DNA of 64,000 nt from Patiria pectinifera (Eukaryota > Echinodermata > Asteroidea > Valvatida > Asterinidae), in the NCBI GenBank assembly GCA_029964075.1, contig CM057134.1, positions 19,384,905-19,448,904 of the forward strand, in the 5' to 3' direction. Each line of letters begins with the position of its first letter. Positions within the stretch are counted from its first letter, which is position 1. Under the pieces are notes generated by a model that worked only from the letters and a program-made list of their open reading frames with translations, was not told the DNA's origin and did not search any database. The position numbers and the translations under genes were made by a program. Positions 44,600 through 57,609 of the stretch are shown piece after piece.

Positions 44600-44827
44600 C
44601 TTGTTAGTCAGGTCCTTCTCATTCCCTTTGTATCTTTGCACTATCTGCTCCCATTTCTCTTCCGTCGACGTCAGCTTCTCACCCAGCTCCAGACATTTTC
44701 TCCTCTCCGATTCCAAGGAAACCATTGTTCGTTGCAGCTTCAGCGCTTGTTGTTCGTTTTCCTGTCGGAGGCTTTTGATCTCGTTCTCCTGTCGTTGGAT
44801 GATGGTTTGTTCTGATTTTAGGGAATT
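44600..44827 (-). CDS. Coiled-coil gene, exon 6
   Basis: Acceptor TTTCATCTTCTAG, donor AAG|GTATGA. 228 bp, phase 0: NSLKSEQTIIQRQENEIKSL, then RQENEQQALKLQRTMVSLES, ERRKCLELGEKLTSTEEKWE and QIVQRYKGNEKDLTNK. Long uninterrupted coiled coil. Confidence 0.88.
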
Positions 44828-45106
44828 CTAGAAGATGAAATACAAAAATAATGAATAAATTTGCTGCAAACTGCTGAGTTAATCCAAAAAAAGCTAGAGG
44901 GCTCGACATATGGGTTAGTCTTTGTTGTATTACAAGTCCAACAGATTTCTAGATTGAGTTTTGTATTCGAGGTACTTAGGATTTATCTCAAGTCCATCAA
45001 AACTCCGGCTGCATTCAGGGAGTAAAATCTGAATCCAGATCTTGGGCGAAGACTACAATACTACTTGATTTTTAGAGAGATCGTAAGATGTAATGACAGC
45101 ACTTAC

Positions 45107-45220
45107 AGTTTGATTCACAAGGCTCTTTTCTTGTTCTTTTAGCTCCTGTAGGTCTTTCTCTAAGAAGCCGATGCGCATCTGTAATGCTGACTTCTCCTCG
45201 GTTAACGTTTGCTTTTCATC
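45107..45220 (-). CDS. Coiled-coil gene, exon 5
   Basis: Acceptor TTTCATTTGACAG, donor ACT|GTAAGT. 114 bp, phase 0: DEKQTLTEEKSALQMRIGFL, then EKDLQELKEQEKSLVNQT. Coiled coil. Confidence 0.88.
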
Positions 45221-45359
45221 CTGTCAAATGAAATCAATTTTGAAAAAAAAAATCAGCATCATCTTGAACATTTGTTTCCTTTCTTCCCTGTCATTATCAT
45301 TACTCACCACTCAAAACTCATTTTCGACTCATTCAACACTCATAACTTAACACTTCAAC

Positions 45360-46490
45360 CATCCGCAAATTTTCCGTTCCAGTCCACCACTGATTCAGAA
45401 TGACGATTCATTACTTGCCGCTCACAAGAGGAACAGCAAGCTTCTTGGTCCTACCTACCATCGTTGTTCATTACTCATCGCTCACAATTCTCGATCCACT
45501 TGATAACTCATAACTCACCACTAGAACAACGATCAGTTTCTTGTTCTTTTCACCAGTTTTCATGAGGATTCATAACTCACTGCTCACAACTCATGATCCT
45601 CTCGATCAACACTCACAACTCACCTCAAAACCAGTGATGAGTTTCTTGTTCCGATCCACCACTGTCTTCACAATGATTCATTACTTACTGCTCACAACTC
45701 ATGATCCACTCGATCAACACTCATTACTCACCTCAAAACCAGCGATGAGTTTCTGTTCCGATCGACCACTGTCTTCACAATGATTCATTACTCACTGCTC
45801 ACAACTCATGATCCACTCGGTCTCTCATAACTCGCCACTAGACCAACAGTGAGTTTCCTGTTCTGTTTTCACAATGATTCATTAACTCACTGCTCATAAC
45901 TCATGATTCTCTCGATCAACACTCACAACTCGCTACTAGACCAACAATGAGTTTCTTGTTCCTGTATACCACAGTTTTCATGAAGATTTATTACTCACTA
46001 CTCACAACTCAAGATCCACTCGACCAATACTCATTACTCACATCGAGACCAGCAGTGAGTTTCTTGTTCCTCTCTACCTTTATTTTCAAAATGATTCATT
46101 AACTCACTGCTCACAACTAATAATCCACTCAATCAACACTCACAACTCACCTCTAGACCAGCAATGAGTTTCTTGTTCCAGATTCATTCCTCAATGCTCA
46201 CAACTAATTATCCACTCAATCAACACTCATAACTCACCTAAAGACCAGCAATGAGTTTCTGGTTCTCATCAACTACTGATTCACTACTCACTACTCACAA
46301 CTCACGATCCACTCGATCAACACTCACAACTCACCTAAAGACCAGCAATGAGTTTCTAATTCTCATCAACTACTGATTTATTACTCCTTACTCATAACTC
46401 ATGATCCACTCGATCAACACTCATAACTCACCTCAAAACCAGCAATGAGTTTCTTGTTCCGATCGACCACTGTCTTTAGTTTGATGATGG
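45360..46490. repeat. About 105-bp array derived from the 3' end of exon 4
   Basis: Nine to ten units, the last being the exon 4 end itself. Each has CCAGCAATGAGTTTCTTGTT preceded by ACTCACCT and followed by a CACTCACAACTCATGATCCA-type spacer. Six units besides the exon keep GTGAGT on the minus strand (near 45508, 45619, 45728, 46148, 46237, 46330). The unit near 45620-45670 still encodes VVDRNKKLI-TGFE. Confidence 0.9.
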
Positions 46491-46551
46491 TCCCCTCATA
46501 GGACGACCGTCGTTTCTTCTCCGTGTCCAGAGACTCAGTGAGCTCTTTCAC
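46432..46551 (-). CDS. Coiled-coil gene, exon 4
   Basis: Acceptor TTTATTTTGTAG, donor GAG|GTGAGT. 120 bp, phase 0: VKELTESLDTEKKRRSSYEG, then TIIKLKTVVDRNKKLIAGFE. Coiled coil. Retaining the downstream intron would hit a stop six codons on. The last ~20 codons and the donor seed the adjacent array. Confidence 0.88.
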
Positions 46552-46659
46552 CTACAAAATAAACAGAAATCAAATATTGCGTCAATATAAGCCAACTACA
46601 ATCAGAAGACCAAAAACATTATGAATTAAGATTGAAGCCGTAAGTCAATCACACGTCAA

Positions 46660-47210
46660 TTCGGCCGATTCACAATGCAGTACGCCAGCAAGAGTTTGCC
46701 AAGGGGAGTTCATCTTTCCCAGTGCATTGTGGGAGATGGTCAACAAGTTCGTTTGAAATTGTTATTTTTTCGGGTCAGTAGTTTCGCATGTGTATGATTC
46801 GAGTATCTGTGTGCCATTTCCTTTTCATTTTAATTAATATGGTGTCTTTTGTAAGGCGGCAGAATGCTATACCCCAATCTGCGACAAATTAGCTCAAGTT
46901 GTCTACTGACACTCATTCAAATGGGCCGTGTTTTGTCGAATGTAAACTTGAAAACTTGACTCTCCATGGCAAACTCTTGGTGGCGCACTGCAATGTGAAT
47001 CGCCAAAACTCACACAGTCTAGTCACAAGTAACAGGGGATTTAAAAAAGCAACACCGTTATAATTTTAAGGAAGAAGGCAGAGAGTTCAAGCAACATGCT
47101 TTCCAGCCACGTAGGATCGTTTGCAGTCACCCGGAAAAGTACCTACCGATTTAATGACAGAAAACCTTGTTCAAAGTGAAGATAGGACTGGCATCAAATA
47201 CCCTGTGGAA
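46660..47210. other. No gene seen (intron 3-4)
   Basis: Contains an inverted pair of short segments, CAATTCGGCCGATTCACAAT near 46656 and ATTGTGAATCGCCAAA near 46993 read in reverse, with GCCAAGGG / CCATGGCAAACTC between. This may be an old foldback element. Otherwise featureless. Confidence 0.35.
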
Positions 47211-47495
47211 TAATTCCGCCTGAAATGGTATCATTAGGAAGGAAACTAACATTGTTGGTGGTTTCAAACCAACGTGCCCGCGGGGGTGCACTTTTTATGA
47301 GTGTTAACAATGGAATCTAGTTACAAGACCCAAATAATTGTGTACAAGTTTTTTTTTTCCTGTTTTCTCAAAACGTATAGTCTGGTAACCAATGACATGA
47401 AATTTCAACAGATTATTTGTGCACCCTACTTCAGATTTTGAGCAATTCTATTCCTACAAACGAAAAGACAAATGCACAAAAGGCATATGATCTTG
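47200..47495. mobile_element. TIR element, family B, reverse orientation
   Basis: Read on the minus strand it gives the ordered blocks of the 26.0-kb copy (TTTGTGCATTTGTC, TTTGAGCAATT complement, CCTGTGAAATTATTCCG-type end). Ends are diverged. Confidence 0.55.
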
Positions 47496-48589
47496 TGATC
47501 TTTAATATGTCATACTATACTGATACTTACATCCACAGAAGAGTACAATGTATTAAGAAATATTCTTATAATCTTATTCCATGGATCCAAAGTATTTCAG
47601 AGCTAATATACCGGTATATGCATCGAAGGTGCGGTACAAACTACAAATAGGTCGTGTGATATAACTCCCAAAAGGCCACAGTGTAATGGTATTAACATGT
47701 TGGCACACACTACTCCTAAAGCGCACCTTTATTCAAATACAAACAGTAAACATGCGTCCCTTTATCGCAAACAAACACTCTGATCGGCCGGCCCACTTGT
47801 AAACTCGATCCCTCAAGGTGAATTAAACCCTGTCTCACAATGGAAGCACCCAGGCATTAAATAAAGAGTAACAGGCTGTAGTGCATGAAATAATGAGTTA
47901 ACGGGACGCTCAACAAGTTTCAGGGGTGTGAAATATGGGGAGGTGATATATCAGACCTGACAGGGATTACTGGGAGCTTTTCTTTTCTGAAAGCAGCAAG
48001 CTGAAATCTCGTGAAACCTTGAAAGGTTGAGGTACCATACAAGTTTAGAAATCTCTCTCAGCGTAGTAACTTCTAAGGGGCCGCTGGCTAACTTGTTAGC
48101 CAAAGTCAAACAAAAAATAGTTTATCGTCTGTGCTTTTTGAAAACAAGGACAGAGGCCATTTTTTTCTCCTTCAAAATGACAGATATTCCTAGCTGGCAG
48201 ATGGACTCTTCCATTTTCTCGACTCTTTTGCTGATACTTTTGTGTCCAAAAGCGGCCACCACCTTTTCTACCAGATTTTGAACTTGCATACTTGTACATG
48301 TACATGTTTTTGGCTGTCCTGAATATATACATTACTCAAATATTTGATCATCAACCTAATATTCAAAGAGCTTTTGCCAATTTGAATATTCAATATTAAC
48401 AAGTCAGGTGTGTTTACAAACACAAATGCCCCGCAACCAACCGTGACTGTTCCCATGACATAACACCACTCTTTTAACATCAACTTACATGTACCTTGGT
48501 CACATGGAACGTAATTCATTGACAGCATTAGTGTTTTCTGTAGGTTTTATATGAATTAATCCCTATGATCTCAGAATAAATACAAGATT

Positions 48590-48965
48590 TTTATTGTTTT
48601 AGCCACTGTGACCTTGACCCTTGACTTTTTGGCCCCAAATGCGATAGGCTTCTTAGGATTGCCAAGGACAATCCACAAACCAAATTTGAAGTTCATAAGT
48701 AGAGTATTTCTCAAGTTATCGCGCTGACAACATTTCTTTTGTTTTAACCACTGTGACCTTGACCCTTCGGCCCCAAATGCAATAGGCTTCTTAGGATTAC
48801 CAAGAACAATACACAAACCAAATTTGAAGTTCATATGTTAAGTATTTCTCAAGTTATCGCGCTGACAAGATTTATCCGGACACACACACCCACCCACACA
48901 CCCACCCACGGAAGGACAAGGCGGAAACAGTATGCCCCTTTGGCTTCGCCGCGGGGCATAAAAAC
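48590..48965 (-). mobile_element. Nonautonomous repeat with two 120-bp tandem units
   Basis: On the plus strand CCACTGTGACCTTGACCCTT, ATAGGCTTCTTAGGATT, CAAACCAAATTTGAAGTTCA and TATTTCTCAAGTTATCGCGC occur twice (48603-48730, 48750-48870). A CACACCCACCCA simple repeat and CGCCGCGGGGCATAA follow. The GGGGCATA end motif is common in invertebrate repeats. No open frame. Confidence 0.7.
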
Positions 48966-49739
48966 ACTTCGCACATACCGGTACACACACAACTGTGATG
49001 TTATTTTATTGTAAATTGCGGCATTTTATTGTCAGGTGCCATTTTTTTGTCGACGGTAACTTTTTGGTCGATGGCGGTTCATTGTTCACATCCTTTTGGG
49101 AGGTTAACGCACTTTACAGTTGTAAAGTACTCGCTGCAAAGCACTCCAGTGCCCCATACCAATTGCCGCACGCAAATCCTAACTGGCGCACTCTTCATGC
49201 AACTTTGTACTGTTGCAAATGTTAGTTTTGAATATTAACAAACATTTGGTCAAACGCAGTTTTGAGAAATTTGTGATTTGAAATTTAATTGGCAAGTAAA
49301 AAAAGAAAAGGAGGCAGTTGGAAAAATGGAAGCAGGCGGGGACGAGAAACTGGTTTATTTTTTTACTTGGCCCTTACTCCAGGCTTTTGCAACACCCAAA
49401 GCTTAGTTGAATAAAACTTTGAAAGCAGAAAGTCGTGATCACGTCTTGCATGGTCACACAACTCAGTATGCAACATAGGGCCACTTTTACTGACACCTAT
49501 ACCATTGTTGCGGGTTTCACTTTAGATACTAAAAATAGAAACACTTGAAATATAACCTTTTCTTCTTATTACAAAAGGCTCTTCTAGGGTAAGTTCCCAG
49601 CAAAACCACAAACATAGAGGTATCATGCATATGATACAGTCTACAACTGCAACACAACCCCAATCAACAATTCAACCAGAAACCACCTAGGCTAGACATT
49701 TTCTGCCAACCTATTGGGAAACTATGGAAGGCCAACTCT

Positions 49740-51600
49740 GAAAAATAAAAAATAGTTATAATTAAATGTTTCCAACCGTACCACTGGTTGTTGAAAATGG
49801 CCGACAAACGCTACACAAAAAAAAACAACCAAATTACATCTATTATGAAATACCTTACTTGACTGTAAGTGAATAATAGTCTCGAGCATTCTGTGAAATC
49901 ATGGCACCTGGTGTGCTGTCATTTTTAAGAAAAGTGGAATTTTGTATCAATTTCCAACGATTGTCGGCTGACCATCATTGGAAAAAAACTGAGTTTTTTT
50001 CAAATACTGCCCCCATTTTAGTTAGTCCACATTTTGTTTGCAATCGGTTGCACGTCCGTGAACGGGTGCAAGCCAGCTAGTATGGGTCCCTGACCTGACA
50101 ATTCCCCGACATCTATAAATTGCTCCGTTTCATCTTATGTAGGGACAGGGAACCAGACTAAAAGAAAAGCATGTTTTTCATGGTTTTTCCAGCACCTATG
50201 AACACAAAACTTACAAAAAGTCAGTGTACTAATATTTGCTATAAAATACTAACCCCAAATCCATCCATTTCTGAAAATTACTTCAGAAAGCAAAAGTTGT
50301 ATTCTCAGCTATAAATGAGGGTGTTAATGTTCAATTTCTAGACAAAAATCTTTTGCGAACCACAGCTTAGGTTTCTACCTACTAGCAGCCCATACAAACG
50401 AAAACAAAATCTATTGATTTTTGTGAAAGTCCCTTTTCCTTTGCAGCCATTGTCTCTGGTTGCTATGGCGACATTACTACAGTTGTCTGACGTTTGGTAA
50501 CAAAAGAATTCCGAGGGTTTATTTGAGACTAACTGGCCGAAAGGAATTTGCAAGCCTCTTGGAAGTTTGGGACAGATTATCTCAAGTAGCTTTTGAAGCC
50601 TCTTACTATCGTAATGTTTACTGCATGTTTCTTTGTGTTGATTTTTTTTCCACAATTCCCTCAGCTCATTTGCATATAACTGTTTCTGAAGTATCAATAG
50701 AGGGCAGCACATCACATTTGCAAAGTGTCTGTTTTTCTTGTGCAAGCAAATTACCTTGCCTCTTTATCCGCTGTTTTGGTTTAATTATGAATGCACAATT
50801 TTTGCTCGTTTGCTTAGGTATTGTAACATTTACTGCACAATTTTTTGTGTCAGTTCTTACCATTATATTCCCAGCACACCCTCATTTGCATATTTGGCAG
50901 AGCATACCCTCAATTGCATATAACTGTTTCTGAAGCACATGCATCAATAGAGGGCAGCACACAACGTTTGCAGAGTGTCTTTATTGCCTGTTTTGTACTT
51001 GTGCATGGTACATTGTAAACAACGACCATGCTTTTTTTGCTCAAGTTCTAGTTGATATGTGACTGAAGAACATACATTTTTGAATCTGGAATCAAAATAT
51101 ATTGACTCAGAAAGTAAAAAAATACACTTAAAGATGTTTTGTCTGTGTTCTCAAACAAATTAAGTTATTTTTCTCCTTATGAATTTTGATTTTTGAATGA
51201 TTTATTTTAACTGACAAAACTCCTTTGTTCTTGTTTGGGCATTTGCAACCATGTAAAAACAAAAGAGCTTTTATTTTAGATTGCTTTTGCGCATAAAAAG
51301 ATCCTCATCCAGTTAGACTGGTTCCCGGTACCTACATTATTGATTCTGAAAGAGGGTGGGAACCAGTCTACCAAGCGAGAACTCAATTATTATCAGACTG
51401 AAAATAATTTGAAATTTGTAAAATAATCAGTATCTAAACATTTTTTCAGTCGATGTCTCATTCAAAAGTTAATTGCTTTTGCATTGCTTAAAAGAACAGC
51501 AATTAACATGATTGCAAAACAAACTTCTTTTTTTTGAGGTGAAACTCGAAAATAGCAGGGACGCAAAAAAACCCGAAGAGGCCGAAAAAATTAAGATTTT
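49740..51600. mobile_element. Family C repeat, longest copy
   Basis: Blocks shared with 62.16-63.08 kb and 63.77-64.0 kb include GCACCTGGTGTGCTGTCATT, TTGTATCAATTTCCAA, AGGGAACCAGACTA-type segments and TCTCATTCAAAAGTTAATTG. It contains a perfect 13-bp hairpin (TAGACTGGTTCCC at 51314-51326, complement at 51358-51370). The 157-codon plus-strand open frame at 50460 has no recognisable protein features. Confidence 0.6.
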
Positions 51601-52475
51601 GTAAAAAGATCGAAAGACACTTGATTCAACATACCCGTATCTTGTTGTACGACATGTTGTCTCCTTCCATGAACGACTTCAAACTATCCTATATCTGCAC
51701 AACTAGTTGTTTGTAAACAACAATCAACATACACCTATCCTGGCCTTCCCTTATCAACAGAAACAACGAGCTCCAAAAATCTTACAGCCCCAGTAAGAAA
51801 GACCGCTCACTTCACTTGGTACATGTATAAGTACAGGGATAAACCGTTGAGCTTTTTTGTTGTTGAAACCTTGTTGTGATCATGTAAGGACTGACTGATG
51901 AGCAGCCTATTCCTATTTTAAGATAATCAATACTGTGAGTCTATGGCTTGAATGGGGGGCATTATTGTCCCTCCATGAAACACAAAGGGGTCAATAGAGG
52001 GGGTGAAAGTGCAGACTTTCTCACTAATACTAGGCTTAAAAAACAGTGACACTGACAGGGTATTTGAGATTTTGTGCTTAGAAGATGAGCTGTCTATGTG
52101 AACTTTTCATCTTTTAATTGGTCACACTGCCGACACCTCTTATCCATTATACAGTGTCTCCCAGATATGAATGAATCAATTTCGAGTTGCGATAATTTAA
52201 TACGTGCTTTTACTACTTTTGCATTGTTTTTCAGGTTTTTTTTTTCAAGATTTACAGAAATAAAATAAATCTATGTAACGCTTTTTTCAAGGAACCAGAA
52301 ATTTGTTTAACATTAACCAGTTCGCACCGGAGGCTGTGTGTACACGCAAAAGTTTTGCCGTATTCGGAACGGATGACAGATAAACAAGCATAATCTATTA
52401 TACTGTCGAAACTAAAAAATAGCAGGAGAGAACAACTTTAATATCCAAGCAAGAGTAGAAATATAAACAAGCGAC
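51600..52475. other. No gene seen (intron 3-4)
   Basis: AT-rich intron sequence, nothing recognised. Confidence 0.4.
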
Positions 52476-52479
52476 TCAC

Positions 52480-52613
52480 TCTCTGGTTGAGTTTGTTCTT
52501 GTCTTCCTCGCCTGTCTTGAGACGATACTTGGTGGATGATAACTCCATCTCTAGTTTCTTCTTTGCTTCTCTTAGCTGAGATGATTCTGATTGATTCAAG
52601 TCTCGTGGAGAAC
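52480..52613 (-). CDS. Coiled-coil gene, exon 3
   Basis: Acceptor TTTTTTTTCTCAG, donor AGA|GTGAGT. 134 bp, phase 1 in and 0 out: SPRDLNQSESSQLREAKKKL, then EMELSSTKYRLKTGEEDKNK and LNQR. The opening Ser/Pro/Gln-rich residues look like a short break before coiled coil resumes. Confidence 0.88.
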
Positions 52614-52619
52614 CTGAGA

Positions 52620-53564
52620 AAAAAAAATTATTAAAAAAATGTATTAAAATGAAAAGGTACCTTTTTGGGACTTAAATTACAGAGATCGTATCAGGAGCAT
52701 GCGACACCATCAAGGTGCCTTTATCAACTGGCGCTGTTGAGGCCTTCATGGGACTTGTCACATGACCTGTCACGTGATTCGGTCGTACACGTGGGCCAGC
52801 TCGTACCCGCCATCTCTGTTCATATGGGGACGGTGCCTGCGGATTTCTACTGCTGCACAGATTTTGCATTTCCAGAGGTCATTTCACCAATAAATAAACT
52901 GAAATACCTTTGGTAAAGTTGCCACTATTTGGCTGGCGCAATCCTTGTAACTGGAGTGCCATTTTGTTGGAAATCGCTTCTCTATCCATTGCAACAAATT
53001 GCCAACTAATTCAACAAATTCCTGACAATTTGTGTAGTGTGAATGGTAATTTGTACGGCAGGGCTGCTGATGCAGTTTTTATCAAAATTCTACATCACAG
53101 TGAATGCACGGTGTTTGAATATCAAGCGTAGAAGTCGTAAACACACAAAATAAATCATATTTCGGGATCCACCATTTTATGACAATCTCAAAGTCCACTT
53201 CGTTGCCATGACAACACTTCTGATTGATTTCGGTTTAGTTTTGGAATGCTTGTCTCTTTATACAATACTCAACTACAATGAATTAAAAGGCATTTGTTCT
53301 GTCATCTATTGTACTTGTATTTACAAAGCGCTGTACTGCGCTTAAGTCTCTATTTATTTTACCTACAGTGGCTCGAGCTTAAACATACTATATTGACTTA
53401 TGGGAGCTGTCTTATATTAAATACAAGGTTATTAATTACCCGACCGGGGTTAATCTTTATACAGTGTAGTAATTTCTTTCATCTCCGATCTGACTAAAGT
53501 CGTATTCGCAGTAGAATTTTTAAGCTCTGGTATGAGCTTCTTCATGTCATTTGGTGGTCGGTCG

Positions 53565-53595
<31 letters not shown>

Positions 53596-55300
53596 CCTGG
53601 AAAAGTCACCAAAATAAATACGCATAAGTTTCCCACAAAATTCTACCAAATTTTTTTAGCAGCATGTATACTAATATTCAATTCCATCACGTTGATAAGA
53701 AATATTTGGTTTGTGATTGCCCAAAAGGTGGTCACATGACCGTAGTGGTTTAATTCACAATGCTGAATGAAGATGTCGCGATAACATCGAAAGCTACGTC
53801 GCTGCAATATTTTTGATTCCAAAAAGGTATCTAATTTTTTTTATAAAAAAAAAATAAATAAATAAATAAAACATGTTTGCAACAATTGGGAAAGATGTTT
53901 ATAAAAAGTTTGTAAAAGGAGGCAAAATATGTGCAGTTATATTAAGATAACGTGGTATTTTATTACAAATCGCTATAGGTATACATCTAAAATACGTTCC
54001 ATATGTACCATTGCCATCACATTATTGGGCGTCGCATTTTTGGGGTCGTATATTTCAGCTCTGGCAGGGATCATTTTGATCGATTTCATGCAAGACTTTC
54101 ATGCAAGACGGCCAAAGCTTATGGTGCACTCGCACTTGTTTGGATAAAACTAACAAAAACTGTTGTTGACTTATTGTTAGTTTTACCATGTTTACAGTCC
54201 GCAGCGGTGAGTTTTACAGGGCCAACTAGGTTGCCGAAGAATCACTTGGTTTTAGTTTCACATCACTGAAAAGTCCCGTGCGGACTCCTGTGTGGGTCAC
54301 CAATATTGACCTCTGCAAATCACATGTGCAGGCCTACATATTGTAGGCATACGCATGTGTGATTCTAGGCCTAGCTACGTGAGATTCTACCAATTTTTTT
54401 TTCAACAACCACAACCGGTTTCAGGTGAGAAGTCAACAGCAGAACGCCCTCGTAAGATTCTGAGAGCATAGCATGGTAAAGTTTACACAGAAAAAAAAAA
54501 TCAAAATGGAATGCTAACAATCACTCGCAGTAACTTTTTAACAAAATTAAGTCAAATGCAATCTTGGCTATAGCCCCATAAATGTGGCGGAAAATACTGA
54601 ACTTCCGCTTTATCCTCCGCCACAGTCAAGTATGCAAAATGGCCGGAGAGGTCCGTTACTAAGGGAGCCGAAAATCAAATCAAGATCGAAAATATTTGAT
54701 CACTTTATAATCACACCAAGTAATGTATAACTGCTTAATAGCAGGAAACCGTTGAATGCATTACCTTCAGAGGTCTAGTTATCTCGTAATTTTGTTTAAT
54801 GTGGACAAATTTCGGCTGCCATTGTTCACAAAAGCGTCATGCTGCATGACGTCATGGGTCATGATAATCGCGCTCTCACTGAGCGTGCATCAAATTTTGG
54901 CAAAGTGCATCAGTGTGGCTGTTGCCCGTCGTTCAGTATTGGTCTGAAGTGCGCTGACATGCATGCACTTTTGACCAAGGCGTGGAAGAAAAGACCACGC
55001 CCACAGAGCCCACTCCAGGTAGCTTGACTTGAGTATATACAGAACTGGTGTCAGTGATGTCAGCAGTCAGACTGCCCGTGATGGTATGGCTAACAGAGGC
55101 CTCAGCATGGGAATGTCTACCCAATTTATAGTGGGCCAGCACATTCCACTTGTTCACTCATTATGCAAAGTTTAATACAAAGGACAATATTTTGGAGGCT
55201 CAGGCCCCAGACATGCCAGAGGATTAAGCTGATAATCCTAAGCTGATAATCCGTCATCAGCTGGCCTGACCTAGAAATGAGGAATTTAAATCCCTGACTG
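52620..55300. other. Intron 2-3: simple repeats, no gene
   Basis: Holds (TCTG)n at 53560-53596 and an AAAT-rich run near 53845-53872. Short open frames on both strands have no splice context or protein character. Confidence 0.5.
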
Positions 55301-55309
55301 TAACAAAGG

Positions 55310-55553
55310 ATAGTCCCAAAAACCCTTCAAATTTGTTCCATCTGAAATGGTTACCATCGAAAGAATACAATCATTGAAGATTTATTTAAAGTGTGTCCAC
55401 AAATGTGTGCATGTTTTCTCTTCTTTTTTTTAGTCACTGAGCTAAAAACTTCAATAGGTTAGTTGCTATGTTACCCTATTTCACATCTTGAGCAATTTTG
55501 TTGCTTCAAATGAAAACATTTTAAAAAGTGCAAATTGAGTCTTTGTACCTTTA
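55310..55553. mobile_element. TIR element, family B, reverse orientation
   Basis: TTTCTCTTCTTTTTTTTAG, GAGCTAAAAACTTCAATAGG and TTGAGCAATTTTGTTGCTTC are complements of blocks in the forward copies. It abuts the next element. Confidence 0.6.
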
Positions 55554-55930
55554 AAGGCATATAGGATAATTTGATTTTCATGCATTTTGTTCGTTTCCAA
55601 TAATAACACCACTTTAATAAAATCCAAAGAAATTCAAAACCTGACCTGTTGCAGTTTCAGCTCAGTGGATATTAAAGTTTTGAGAAAACAGTGAAAAACC
55701 ATGCACAACCTTTTGATCACGAAACACGATTTCATCTATAGCACTCTGTATTTCCAAAAATCAGTCAATTGACTGATCGTTGGAAATCACCTACATTTCT
55801 TGATTTCTTCTAAATGACAGCAAGCCAGATGGAATAATTTCATGGGGTGTTTAGTACCAGTACAATCTTGAATCCAAGTAAGCTTTTTGATAATTCAGTA
55901 GGTCACATTTGGTATAAATGCACATGATCT
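55553..55930. mobile_element. TIR element, family B (shorter subtype)
   Basis: TTTAAAGGCATATAGGATAA is followed by the ordered blocks of the 28.4-kb copy at high similarity (AACCTTTTGATCACGAAACA, CCTACATTTCTTGATTTCTT). It lies head to head with the copy at 55310. Confidence 0.75.
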
Positions 55931-56939
55931 TATAATATTATGACGTTAACTAGACAACGGTATTTTGGCATTGTTAATTTTTGCCCCTAATTTCCCCCAC
56001 TAAACTTACCAGCAGGTCACACCGGCATTACAAACATTATATTTACACTGCACGTACCATCATTATAATAATTCCTTCCGAATCAAATTTAAAACGAGAT
56101 CCATCAAGCACACCGCAGGCATTTTCTGGTACCAACCAAATATCATAATAACGTATTCATCAATATTGACCGTCAACTACGCGCTCTGAGCTAATGGATC
56201 ATCAGCGTAACTCGCCATACAGTTCACGTCTTAATTAGTTGAGCAATGCGCTCCATCATAATTATATGCGCGGTGTATTGCCCTGTTGCTTCTGTTGTGG
56301 GTTCTGTGTGTGTTCAATCAAGTGGAATATCGGGATCTATTGTAATGTGCACAGGCATAATGGGGCATTATGCAGCCTTTTACACAAGGTAACACTGTAG
56401 CTATATGGTTCCTACTAAAAAATTCATACAAATGGTCTTATTTACGAAATTTGGTTGAATTTTGACCTTAACAGCGTTCCTGCACCATTCTGACAATGAA
56501 ATTCCCGTGACTTTTCCATGATTTTTCCCACGACCAAATTATGAAAATCCATGACCCATTCGAAATCAAAATGCTTGCAACAGCAAATTTGTCGCAATTT
56601 CTCAGACAAAAATCAGATTTCCAATAATAAATGGTGAATAAATTCAAAGTTTAAAATTGAAAATAAAATGGTCCTAAAATGCCATGACTTTTCCATGACT
56701 TTCCAATGAGTTTTCCAGGCGTGGAAATTTAGAAAATAAAATTGCATGATTTTTCCAGGTTTTTTCAAGGCCACAGGAGCCTGCATTAAACTTGCTTTCC
56801 CTGTGCTCTTCAACAAGTTCTATTTTTGTTCTATTAATAAATCTATAACTTGCAATTTTTATTCCCAATAAAAATCCATTGGGTTTTTTTTGGGGGGGGG
56901 GGCATCTGCAACTCTCTGAAAAAAAAGTTTTTTATTTGG

Positions 56940-57120
56940 GCACAAGCAGATCTGCCTTGCGAGCAGACTGGCTCCCTGTCCGTACATTATCGATACTGAT
57001 AGTGGGTTGGGAACCAGCCTACCCCAATGAAAAGGGAATTATTGTTGGGCCACAACTTGGAAAAACATATAAGTTGTTTTTTTTTATTTTCACGCCTGGA
57101 AAAGTCATGGAAATACATGT
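56940..57120. mobile_element. Family C fragment with hairpin
   Basis: AGACTGGCTCCC (56965-56976) and GGGAACCAGCCT (57009-57020) form the family C hairpin with two mismatches. The loop GTACATTATCGATACTGATA resembles that at 51.3 and 62.2 kb. Confidence 0.6.
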
Positions 57121-57609
57121 ATCCATGTAAAAGTAATTCAAAATCTGTAAGAATTCAATAGCTAACCGTGAGCCAATTTTATTAGTAAACATGGTAAACT
57201 TCTCAATTAAATGTCAATAACATTCGTATTGCTAGAAAATAGAAATTTAGACAAGGAATGATTTTTTTGGATGAAACTCATAAACAGCACCTAGGGAATG
57301 CAACTTTCAGGACCTCAAAAAATAGCAAAACCTATTTAGTTGCTAGGGAACAAAATTATTTTACAAATTGTGTTAGTCTGAAAGTTGTCTTGATTTTTTC
57401 AGACTCCACAAGAAATTTGTTGACTGTAACTTATTGTATAGGCCTAAACTCAAAGGTTTTATAATTTTTTGTGAAAATTGTAATTCACTACGGAGTAATC
57501 CTATACGACAGCACTGCCTGGTTCACTGCATCCAGCCCAAGTCACATTGTCACAAGTGAAAGTCAGTCAGTAAGTCATAGTCAGTCAGTCAGTCAGTGAA
57601 ATAGAGATC

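Noticed and set aside
50460-50933. 157-codon plus-strand open frame
   Set aside because: It lies in a dispersed repeat (family C); Cys/Phe/Ile-rich composition without domain features, and the other copies do not keep the frame.
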